Assembly (NCBI RefSeq): GCF_010894405.1
Contig: NZ_JAAIYA010000010.1
Coordinates: 248,001 to 312,000 of the forward strand
Length of the DNA: 64,000 bases
Direction of reading: 5' to 3'
Source: Pyxidicoccus caerfyrddinensis
GTDB taxonomy: Bacteria; Myxococcota; Myxococcia; Myxococcales; Myxococcaceae
Shown: positions 35,112-42,907 of the stretch, one piece after another
Position numbering within the stretch: the first letter of the stretch is position 1
Layout of the letters: each line of letters starts with the position of its first letter
Translations under genes and position numbers: made by a program
The notes under the pieces: generated by a model
Database searches by the model: none
What the model saw: the letters and a program-made list of their open reading frames with translations, nothing else
What the model was told of the DNA's origin: nothing

Positions 35112-36539
35112 ATGACTACTGTAGCGAGAAGAGTCGCCGTCCTGTTGTCCTTCACGAGCCTCTGGGCCTGCGGCCCCACGGAGTTCGCCAGCCCCGAAGC
35201 ATCCCCTGCCCCCGAAGCCGAGGTGCTGGGTGAGACGCAGGAGACGCTGTCCTGCCCCGCGCTCTCGGAGGCCGCGCAGTTCAGCGGGTGCCCCGAGCTG
35301 TGCACCATCGTGAACCGCCTGCCGCTGCCCCAGCCCCAGGCGAGCCTGTCGCGCAACATCCTCACCACGGCGCTGGACGTGAAGCTCGACGCGCTGAGCG
35401 CCACTGCCACCATCCAGGTGTCGCCGTCGGTCGCGACGGGCCTGTCGCTGAAGGTCGGCAACCTCGCCATCACCGGCGTGCGCAGCCGCTGCGGCACGCT
35501 GAAGTACACCGTGCAGGACGGGCAGCTCGACATCGGCATGCCGGTGTGGGCGAGCACCGTCATCGTCGACTACACCTTCTCCGAGACGCCCAACTTCGAC
35601 GGCTATCTGCCCAACGGCAGCACCTTCACGTGGCCGTCCTTCTGCGAGAACCTCTACCCCTGCCACCCGGCGCTGGCGGACGGCGTGAAGTTCTCGCTCA
35701 AGGTGGGCAACCTCCCCGCGGGCAAGAAGGCCGTGTACCCGACGAACATTCCCGGGGACGCCCCGGCCTACATGCTGGCGTGGGCGGTGGGCGACTACAC
35801 CGAGCTGCGCCTGGGCCGCACCACCGCGGGCACGGAGGTCTCCACCTGGCACCTGCCCGGTGAGGCGGCCGTGGCTGCCGCGGGCACGCTCCACCTGAAG
35901 GACGCGGTGGACTTCTTCGAGAAGCAGTACGGCCCGTACACCTTCGGCCGCAAGGTGGGCTCGGTGTCCGCCAACTGGGGCCCCGGCGCGTACGGCGGCA
36001 TGGAGCACCACCCGTACTGGCACGTGGCATCGGACGCCATGGAGGACAAGCTGGTGCACCAGCACGAGGCCGCCCACGGCTGGTACGGCAACGGCGTGCG
36101 CATCCAGTGCTGGGAGGACTTCGTCCTCTCCGAGGGCACCGCCGAATACCTCACCGCCCGCTCCGTGCGCGCCACCGAGGGCACGGAGGCCGAGGCGGCC
36201 GTCTGGGTGCAATGGCAGGGCGAGCTGGAGCGCGCCGTGTCGCGGGGTGACACCCTCGCGCTGCCGGATGGCACCTGCAACGCGATTGACATCCTCACCC
36301 ACCCGCTCTGGTCCAACATCCCCTACAAGAAGGGCGCCTTCTTCTACCGCGCGCTGGAGAAGCAGATTGGCACCGCGGCCATCGACCGCGTGCTGTCCCG
36401 CTTCTACCGCCAGCACGTGGGCGGCACCGCCCGCATGCAGCAGCTGCTGGACCTCGTGAAGGCGGAGACGGGGCAGGACCCGACGCCGCTCGCCAACGCC
36501 TGGCTGCGCAGCATGGGCATCCCCGCCGAGACGCCCTGA
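35112..36539 (+). CDS. M1-type zinc metallopeptidase lipoprotein
   Basis: 475 residues with lipobox LWAC (Cys20). The N-terminal beta domain (~75-255) is followed by a gluzincin domain with GGMEH (295-299, the place of the usual GAMEN exopeptidase motif) and the zinc site HEAAH (318-322), with the third ligand Glu341 exactly 18 residues on (WEDFVLSEGTAEYL). HEXXH-x18-E defines the M1 aminopeptidase family. It is shorter than classical aminopeptidase N, as in cold-active or secreted M1 relatives. Outer-surface or periplasmic location is expected. Confidence 0.9.
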   Translation: MTTVARRVAVLLSFTSLWACGPTEFASPEASPAPEAEVLGETQETLSCPALSEAAQFSGCPELCTIVNRLPLPQPQASLSRNILTTALDVKLDALSATATIQVSPSVATGLSLKVGNLAITGVRSRCGTLKYTVQDGQLDIGMPVWASTVIVDYTFSETPNFDGYLPNGSTFTWPSFCENLYPCHPALADGVKFSLKVGNLPAGKKAVYPTNIPGDAPAYMLAWAVGDYTELRLGRTTAGTEVSTWHLPGEAAVAAAGTLHLKDAVDFFEKQYGPYTFGRKVGSVSANWGPGAYGGMEHHPYWHVASDAMEDKLVHQHEAAHGWYGNGVRIQCWEDFVLSEGTAEYLTARSVRATEGTEAEAAVWVQWQGELERAVSRGDTLALPDGTCNAIDILTHPLWSNIPYKKGAFFYRALEKQIGTAAIDRVLSRFYRQHVGGTARMQQLLDLVKAETGQDPTPLANAWLRSMGIPAETP

Positions 36540-36543
36540 GCGG

Positions 36544-37866
36544 CTACCGGGGGCCGGACTCCGCGGTGGAGTCCGCGCCCCCACCCAGCTTCTTCTTCAG
36601 CGCCTCCAGCCCCTTGCCGCCGACCTCCTTCGCCGCGTTCAGCGTGTCGCCGGCCTCGCGGGCCACCGTGTCCACGGAGACGGTGCTCATGCCCTGGCGC
36701 ACGCGGTCCATCCAGGCGATGGGCGCGTAGACCTGCTTCGCCTTTTCCGGGCCGAGCACGGTGACGAGGATGTGCTCCACCCCGCCCGCCCGGGCGATGA
36801 GCGCCTGGCTGAGGATGACGGCGGCGCGCGCCTGCAGGAAGATGGGCAGCTTCTTGCCGTGCTTGCGCATCTCCTCCGCGTTGGCGTGGATCTCCTGCTG
36901 CTCGGTGGCGCCCAGGTAGGGGCTGGCGGCCAGCTTGTCGAGGTACTTCGCGGACTCCTCGTAGCGCTCGCGGCGGAAGTGGATGAAGGCCCAGCCCCAC
37001 CACGTCAGCTCGTTCTCCACGCCCAGCTTCTCCAGCGAGCCCAGGCCGCGCTCGATGTCGTCCTCCGCGGCGCGCTCGCGCTTGAGCCCCATGCGGTTCC
37101 ACGCGCGCGCGAAGTAACCGGCGGCGAGCAGCGTCTCCCGGTACTGCGCGGACGTGACGCTCGCCGTCGCGGGGAACTCCTCCAACGGCAGGGCCTCCAC
37201 GCCGGAGATGAAGGCGTTCAATTCCTCCTCGGCCGCGTAGTGGTAGCCCGCGCCGCAGAACGCGAGGCCGCGGTTGCCCTGGACGGCGGTCCGCAGGCCC
37301 GCGGGCCACGCGGGCGTGGGCGTGGAGCGCGACAGCTCGTAGAACACCACCTCCGTGGCGGGGATGCGGTTGCCCCGGTCGGCGTTGTCGAGCACCAGCC
37401 AGATGGCGGCGAGGACGGCGTGCTCCATTCCCGCGTCGTAGCCCTGCAGGGGCGCCGGCGCGTCCGGCACGAAGCGGTTCCACAACAGGGGGAACTCGTC
37501 CTCGTCGCGCTTCTCCAGCGTCTTCTTCGCCTTGTAGAAGGCGATGCCCAGGTCCAGGTAGATCCGGGCCATCTTGCGGGCGTCCTCCTCGCTGACGGCC
37601 TTCTCCGGCAGCTCCCGCGTCGCCGCGGCCGCCTTCCAGAGGGCGGCGACCTCCTCGGGCGCGTTCGGCTGACCCTCGGCGCGGTACGTCAGCTTGAAGG
37701 CGCGGTAGGGCACGAGCGCGTAGGAGTCGCGGAGCTTCTTGTCGATCTCCGCTCGCTCCTCGGCGGCCCGCTCGGCGTCCGACTTGCGGCAGCCCGCCAG
37801 CACGGACAGGAGCACGAGGAAGAGCGCGGCGGTGGCGCGCACGGTGACAGGGGTGTGGGAGGTCAT
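36544..37866 (-). CDS. Lipoprotein with TPR-like helical repeats, 440 aa
   Basis: Signal peptide with lipobox LAGC, then ~400 residues of paired helices. Segments such as YFARAWNRMGLKRERAAEDDIERGL and WWGWAFIHFRRERYEESAKYLDKL look like tetratricopeptide repeats. The C-terminus is a Lys/Gly-rich helix. Function unknown; TPR lipoproteins often scaffold envelope complexes. The start at 37866 gives the signal peptide; the much longer open frame upstream is antisense to the DUF2267 gene. Convergent with the metallopeptidase gene, 4 bp apart. Confidence 0.8.
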   Translation of the reverse strand: MTSHTPVTVRATAALFLVLLSVLAGCRKSDAERAAEERAEIDKKLRDSYALVPYRAFKLTYRAEGQPNAPEEVAALWKAAAATRELPEKAVSEEDARKMARIYLDLGIAFYKAKKTLEKRDEDEFPLLWNRFVPDAPAPLQGYDAGMEHAVLAAIWLVLDNADRGNRIPATEVVFYELSRSTPTPAWPAGLRTAVQGNRGLAFCGAGYHYAAEEELNAFISGVEALPLEEFPATASVTSAQYRETLLAAGYFARAWNRMGLKRERAAEDDIERGLGSLEKLGVENELTWWGWAFIHFRRERYEESAKYLDKLAASPYLGATEQQEIHANAEEMRKHGKKLPIFLQARAAVILSQALIARAGGVEHILVTVLGPEKAKQVYAPIAWMDRVRQGMSTVSVDTVAREAGDTLNAAKEVGGKGLEALKKKLGGGADSTAESGPR

Positions 37867-37983
37867 CGGGAGTGGGACGGTAGCACGCCCTCCCCGCCCC
37901 TCGCGGGCCCGCCGGGCGGCGGAGCCCGGGCGCGAAGGCGCGGGCATGCACAACCTCTCCTCCGGGAGCGGAGGACGGCGAAC

Positions 37984-38658
37984 ATGACGCACGACGAATT
38001 CCTGGCACGAGTCGCCGAACGCGCGGGGCTGTCCGGCCCCGAGGAGGCCTCCCGCGTCGCGCGAGCCGTGCTCGGCGTCGTGGGCGAGCGGCTCGGCCGG
38101 AAGGCGGTCCAGCAACTGGCCGAGGACCTTCCCGGACCGCTGGAAGGCATGCTGCGAACCGATGGCCCCGGCCAGGACTTCGACGAAGACGCGCTCTACG
38201 CGCGGGTCGCCGGCCGCGAACATGTCCGTCCGGGCTTCGCGGTGGAGCACACGGGCGTCGTCTGCCAGGCGCTGGCCGAGGCACTCTCCGAGGGCGCGCT
38301 GCACCGGCTCCACGAGGACCTGCCCGGACCGCTCGGCGCCCTCTTCGCGCCTCGCGAGGCGCGCGAGCGCTTCGAGTACGTCCACGTCGAGGCCACCCAC
38401 CGCTCTCTCTCCGAGGGCCAGCCGGGAAGCCGGAACCCGCTGTCCGGGGCCCGGCTGGAGCGGGCGCACACGCACTCGGTGGCGAGGTCCGACAACCCGC
38501 ACGGGGACACCAAGCTCTCCAGTGCCTCCGGATTCACCCAGGAGCGCGAGCACTCGTCGCTGTCCAGCGCCTCCGGCCTCACGCAGGAGCGCGAGCACGC
38601 GTCACTGGCGACGGGCCACCCGGGCACGAGGCACGCGCGCGGCGACGAAGAGGACTGA
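37984..38658 (+). CDS. DUF2267 protein with C-terminal repeats
   Basis: 224 residues. Two DUF2267-type units are visible (~1-62 and ~65-140), each with the pattern VLGVVGERL...QLAEDLPGPL. This domain is of unknown function. The C-terminal ~80 residues are hydrophilic and disordered, with a 15-residue tandem repeat (LSSASGFTQEREHSS and LSSASGLTQEREHAS). GGAGG lies 9 nt before the ATG. It stands alone between divergent and convergent neighbours. Confidence 0.85.
   Translation: MTHDEFLARVAERAGLSGPEEASRVARAVLGVVGERLGRKAVQQLAEDLPGPLEGMLRTDGPGQDFDEDALYARVAGREHVRPGFAVEHTGVVCQALAEALSEGALHRLHEDLPGPLGALFAPREARERFEYVHVEATHRSLSEGQPGSRNPLSGARLERAHTHSVARSDNPHGDTKLSSASGFTQEREHSSLSSASGLTQEREHASLATGHPGTRHARGDEED
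38515..38604 (+). repeat. 45-nt tandem repeat inside the DUF2267 gene
   Basis: Two copies, 38515-38559 and 38560-38604, in frame, encoding residues 178-192 and 193-207. Confidence 0.85.
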
Positions 38659-38679
38659 CGCCGCGCGCGCCGCCGGGGC

Positions 38680-38979
38680 CTACCTGCAGAACCAGCCGTT
38701 CTGCACCCAGCCCCACTTGTTCACGTTGCCGTAGGCGAAGCCGTAGGCCCACTCACCGCTGGGCGAGTACTTCGTCACCTCCATCGTCTGCCCTTGGTAC
38801 AGCGTGCCGATGAAGATGCCCGCCGGGGCGTCGCGGACGTACAGGTTCTGCGCGCACACGGTCAGCCGCGGCCCCGCCCACGCGGGAGTCACCTTGAACG
38901 CCTGCCACGCACCCACCGCGCAGAGTGCCACCAGCGCCACGCGCGCCACGTACGGCAATACCGCTCGATTCATCGTCAT
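38680..38979 (-). CDS. Small secreted SH3-like protein, 99 aa
   Basis: A signal peptide or membrane anchor (VARVALVALCAVGAWQAF) precedes a ~60-residue bacterial SH3-like domain: NLYVRDAPAGIFIGTLYQGQTMEVT, then WAYGFAYG and WGWVQNGWFCR. SH3b domains of this type often bind peptidoglycan or peptides in the envelope. Two cysteines may pair. An excellent GAGGAGG site sets the start at 38979. It follows another SH3-like gene by 26 bp. Confidence 0.85.
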   Translation of the reverse strand: MTMNRAVLPYVARVALVALCAVGAWQAFKVTPAWAGPRLTVCAQNLYVRDAPAGIFIGTLYQGQTMEVTKYSPSGEWAYGFAYGNVNKWGWVQNGWFCR

Positions 38980-39005
38980 CGTGTCCTCCTCGAAGCGCGG
39001 CGGGC

Positions 39006-39398
39006 TCAGAAGCAGCCAGCGATGGGGTTGTTGGTGCCTTGGCAGCGGGTCATGCACGAGCGGAGCAGGTAGCCCCAGTCGTCCGGCCCGTAGTCGAGGA
39101 TGACGGCCCAGGACGCAGTGCCCGCGTCCTGGCGGATGCCGACCTTGTCGCCGTAGTACAGCGTGCGGATGGGGTTCTGCGGCCCCGCCGTCGTCGAGTA
39201 GTTGCCGTACATCGTCGCGCTCTGACACGTGATGATGGCGTGGTCCGTGTAGACCATCTCCGTCACCGTGCCGCCCCGCTCGTCCGGGCCGTCCTCCACG
39301 GTGCGCTCCCCGCCCGCGGCGGGCTCGCTTCCACAGCCCGGCAGTACGGCCAGCAATCCCGAGACACCCATTACGACGGCGCTTCTCCTGAGGCTCAT
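39006..39398 (-). CDS. Small SH3-like lipoprotein, 130 aa
   Basis: Lipobox LPGC after a short signal, a ~25-residue Gly/Glu-rich linker, then an SH3-like region (TMYGNYSTTAGPQNPIRTLYYGDKVGIRQ, then WGYLLRSCM). Four cysteines lie in the domain. Together with the gene at 38680 it makes a pair of small envelope proteins, one lipid-anchored. The ATG at 39398 with GGGAG upstream is chosen; the open frame begins 35 codons earlier without signal. Confidence 0.8.
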   Translation of the reverse strand: MSLRRSAVVMGVSGLLAVLPGCGSEPAAGGERTVEDGPDERGGTVTEMVYTDHAIITCQSATMYGNYSTTAGPQNPIRTLYYGDKVGIRQDAGTASWAVILDYGPDDWGYLLRSCMTRCQGTNNPIAGCF

Positions 39399-39607
39399 GG
39401 CGTCACGTCTCCCTGGAATGAATCCAACGGCGGGAGATCTGTACCGCCTCTCTGGGATGTCTCTCAATGCTTGATTTCCATATTCTTGCAAAATAACCGC
39501 CAATTCCCGGGTTCACCGGCACAGGCAGGTGAACCGGGCATTCCGGACCCGGGGTGCGCACCATGTAGGAGAGAGGAAGGCGGTTCCCTACGCGCGGGGG
39601 GGCGGGC

Positions 39608-41428
39608 ATGTACCCGGAGAGCAGCTCACACGAGGTCGGCACCCACGACGGGGCATCCCGGCATGTGTCCGGGCGGTTGGAGAGCCAGCTGGATGAGCTT
39701 CAGCGGATCATCACCCGCCAGCGCCGGATGGAGGCCCTGCGGCGCACGGCCCTGCTGGACAGCCCCGCCGAGGAGGCCTTCGACCGGTTGACGCGGCTGA
39801 CGACGCGGACGCTGCACGTGCCGGTGGCGCTCGTCACCCTGGTCGACAAGGACCGGCAGTTCTTCAAGAGCTGCAGGGGCCTTCCCGCGCCCTGGTGTGA
39901 TGTCCGCCAGACGCCCCTCACCTACTCCTTCTGCATCCACGTGGTGGCCAGCGGGCAGCCGCTCGTCGTCGAGGACGCGCGCGAGGACCTGGTGCTGAAA
40001 GAGAACCTCGCCGTGGCTCAGCTCGGCGTGGTGGCCTACGCCGGCTTCCCCTTGAAGACGCCGAATGGCGAGGTCCTCGGCACCCTGTGCGCCATCGACA
40101 CCGAGCCGCGCGTGTGGACGAAGGATGACCTGGCCATCCTCGCGGACCTGGCGATGTCGGCGACGACGGAGATCGAGCTCCGCGCCACGCGCGAGCTGGA
40201 GGGACAGGCCCGGGCCGCGGAGGCCGCGCGCGTGGCGTCCGAGGCCGCGCGTCAGCGCTTCGCCCTGCTGGCGGAGCTGAGCGGCGCGCTCGCGGAGCAG
40301 GCGGACCTGGGACGTGCGCTCACCCTCGCCGTGCGCTTGTCGGTGCCCCTGGTGGCCGACGGCTGCGTCCTCGACCTGCTGCAGGCGGACGGACGGCTGC
40401 AGCGCGAGGCGGTGGCCCACCTGGACCCGCGCGAGGAGCAGCGGCTGCGCGACGTCTCCGAGCCCCCCGGCCTCCTCGTCCCCGAGGCAGGCGACTCGCC
40501 GATGATGACCGGCCACCTCCGCCTGGGAGACCCCGCGGGCTCCTCCATCCGCCTGGCGCTCATGGGGCGCGGCCGGGTGCTGGGCGCCATCAGCTTCACC
40601 ACCATTCCCCCGCGCCGCCTGGGCGACACCGAGGTGGAGCTGGCGCGCGACGTGGCGCGCCGCGTGGCGCTGGCGGTGGACAACAACCGGATGAGCCACG
40701 AGCTGCTCGAGGCCGTCCGCTCCCGGGACGGGTTCCTCTCCAGCGCTTCGCACGAGCTGCGCACGCCGCTGATGACGCTGCGGATCCAATCCCAGTTGCT
40801 GCTGCGCATCACCCACGAAGAGAAGCCCTGCTCCGCCAGCGTGCTGATCTCCAAGGCGGAGGTCATCGCGCGGCAGGTGGAGCGACTGGGGCACCTGGTG
40901 GACGAATTGCTGGACCTCGCCCGGGTGCGGGAGGGGCGCCTGTCCTATCACCTGGAGGAGCTGGACCTGGGGGAGGCGGTGCGGGAGGTGGCCATCCGCT
41001 TCCGCGAGGAGCTGTTGCGCAGCGGCAGCACGCTGGTGCTGCGCACCGAGGGCAGCGCGCGCGGCAGGTGGGACCGGGTCCGCCTGGAGCAGGTGATGAC
41101 CCACCTGCTGTCCAACGCCATCAAGTACGGGCAGGGCCGCCCCATCACCTTGCTGGTGACGGGGGACGAGCGCACCGCGCGGCTCATCGTCCGCGACGAG
41201 GGCATCGGCATCGCGGAGGCGGACCAGGCGCGCATCTTCGAGCGCTTCGAGCGCGCCGTGTCCGAGCAGCACTTCGGCGGCCTCGGGCTGGGGCTGTGGA
41301 TCGTCCGGGAAATCCTCGCGAGGATGGACGGCACCATCGCCGTGTCCAGCCAGCCGGGGAAGGGCGCCTCCTTCACGGTGGAGCTGCCGCGACGGGTGGC
41401 CTCCGAGCCGGCCTCGGTCCTCCACTGA
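39608..41428 (+). CDS. GAF-GAF sensor histidine kinase
   Basis: 606 residues, no membrane segment, so cytoplasmic. GAF domain one (~45-195) has FCIHVVASGQPLVVEDARED and GTLCAIDTEP, typical of cyanobacterial-style GAF sensors. A second, more divergent GAF is at ~215-365. HisKA has SSASHELRTPLM. HATPase has HLLSNAIKYGQG, DEGIGIAEAD and GGLGLGLWIV. No partner response regulator lies next to it, so it is an orphan kinase. The ribosome site is weak. Confidence 0.93.
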   Translation: MYPESSSHEVGTHDGASRHVSGRLESQLDELQRIITRQRRMEALRRTALLDSPAEEAFDRLTRLTTRTLHVPVALVTLVDKDRQFFKSCRGLPAPWCDVRQTPLTYSFCIHVVASGQPLVVEDAREDLVLKENLAVAQLGVVAYAGFPLKTPNGEVLGTLCAIDTEPRVWTKDDLAILADLAMSATTEIELRATRELEGQARAAEAARVASEAARQRFALLAELSGALAEQADLGRALTLAVRLSVPLVADGCVLDLLQADGRLQREAVAHLDPREEQRLRDVSEPPGLLVPEAGDSPMMTGHLRLGDPAGSSIRLALMGRGRVLGAISFTTIPPRRLGDTEVELARDVARRVALAVDNNRMSHELLEAVRSRDGFLSSASHELRTPLMTLRIQSQLLLRITHEEKPCSASVLISKAEVIARQVERLGHLVDELLDLARVREGRLSYHLEELDLGEAVREVAIRFREELLRSGSTLVLRTEGSARGRWDRVRLEQVMTHLLSNAIKYGQGRPITLLVTGDERTARLIVRDEGIGIAEADQARIFERFERAVSEQHFGGLGLGLWIVREILARMDGTIAVSSQPGKGASFTVELPRRVASEPASVLH

Positions 41429-41497
41429 GGGTGGGGGCGGGCAGGCCGCAACCGGGGTGGCGCGGGAGGGGCGCGTGGGTTAGAGCCCCGTCCCAGC

Positions 41498-42742
41498 ATG
41501 GCCGCCCTCGTCGACGACGCCTCCCCTTCCCGCTCGGTCTTCCGCCATCGTGACTTCCGCGTGTACCAGACGGCACGCCTGTGCGCGGTGCTCGCCATGC
41601 AGATCGAGTCCGTGGCCATTGGCTGGCAGGTGTATGAGCTGACGGGGAGCGCGCTGGCGCTCGGCTATACGGGCCTGGCCCAGTTCCTCCCCTTCCTCGC
41701 CTTCAGTCTGCCAGGCGGACAGGTGGCGGACCGGGTGGACCGGCGCGCCATCCTCGCGGTGTGCCAGGGGGTGATGCTGCTGTGCAGTCTGTTGCTGCTC
41801 ATCTTCACGATGGGGCACATCCGCGACGTGCGCTTCGTCTACGGCGTGCTGGTGCTCTTCGGCACCGCGCGGGCCTTCTACTCACCGGCGGGCTCCGCGC
41901 TCACGCCGCACCTGGTGCCGCGCGAGGAACTGACGAAGGCGGTGGCCGTCAACTCCACCACGTGGCAGGTGGCCACCATCGCCGGCCCGGCCGTGGGCGG
42001 CATCGTCTATGGGTGGATGGGCGCCACGGGCGCCTACGTCGCATCGGCCTCGTTGTGCGCGCTCACGGTGGGGTGGATTCTCTCGCTGAAGGTGCGCACG
42101 GGCAGCGCGTCCACGGAGAAGCTGTCCTTCGCCACGCTGGTGGCGGGACTGCGCTTCGTGCGGCGGCAGCGGGTGTTGCTGGGCAGCATCACCCTGGACC
42201 TGTTCGCGGTGCTGCTGGGCGGCGCGGTGGCGCTGCTGCCCATCTATGCGCGGGACGTGCTGCACGCCGGGCCGTGGGGCCTGGGGCTGTTGCGCTGCGC
42301 GCCGGCGGTGGGCGCCGCGGTGGTGGCCATCTTCCTCGCCATGCGGCCGGTGGGTGAGCGTGCCGGCTGGAAGATGTTCATCGCGGTGGCCATCTTCGGC
42401 GCCGCCACGCTCGTCTTCGGTGTGAGCCGCTCGATGCCGCTGTCGCTGGTGGCCCTGGCGTTGGCGGGTGCCGCCGACATGATCAGCGTGGTGGTGCGGC
42501 AGACCCTGGAGATGGTGGTGACGCCGGACGACATGCGCGGCCGCGTGGGCGCGGTGAACATGATGTGCATTGGCGCCTCCAACGAGCTGGGCGAGTTCCG
42601 CGCGGGCGCGCTCGCCGAGAGTGTGGGCGCGGTGAACGCGGTGGTGTTGGGCGCGGTGGGGACGCTGATCGTGGTGGGACTCTGGGCGTGGTTCTTCCCG
42701 GAATTGCGCGACGTGAACCGGCTCGACTCCGTCCACGAATAG
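41498..42742 (+). CDS. MFS exporter (EntS-like)
   Basis: 414 residues, about 12 helices. GGQVADRVDRRAIL is the motif A loop, and FYSPAGSALTPHLVPREELTKAVAVNS is the stretch conserved in enterobactin exporter EntS and related MFS_3 pumps. The substrate is unknown, with no biosynthetic genes beside it. A hairpin terminator follows. Confidence 0.9.
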   Translation: MAALVDDASPSRSVFRHRDFRVYQTARLCAVLAMQIESVAIGWQVYELTGSALALGYTGLAQFLPFLAFSLPGGQVADRVDRRAILAVCQGVMLLCSLLLLIFTMGHIRDVRFVYGVLVLFGTARAFYSPAGSALTPHLVPREELTKAVAVNSTTWQVATIAGPAVGGIVYGWMGATGAYVASASLCALTVGWILSLKVRTGSASTEKLSFATLVAGLRFVRRQRVLLGSITLDLFAVLLGGAVALLPIYARDVLHAGPWGLGLLRCAPAVGAAVVAIFLAMRPVGERAGWKMFIAVAIFGAATLVFGVSRSMPLSLVALALAGAADMISVVVRQTLEMVVTPDDMRGRVGAVNMMCIGASNELGEFRAGALAESVGAVNAVVLGAVGTLIVVGLWAWFFPELRDVNRLDSVHE

Positions 42743-42746
42743 GGCC

Positions 42747-42794
42747 CCGGGCAGGCCCGGCGAAAATAATCGTCCGCCGGCCTTGCCCGGATTT
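42747..42794 (+). terminator. Terminator after the MFS gene
   Basis: The arms CCGGGCAGGCCCGGCG (42747-42762) and CGCCGG-CCTTGCCCGG (42775-42790) pair with one slip, around an AT-rich loop, followed by ATTTTC. Confidence 0.65.
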
Positions 42795-42907
42795 TCACGC
42801 CACGGGTCCAAGTCCGTGTGCCCCCTCCCTGGCTTCGTGGCCTGGGAGGGCGGGCATGGTCACTCACGGCCCGGAGAGACCCAACTCGCAGCCCTGGAGC
42901 CTCTCCC

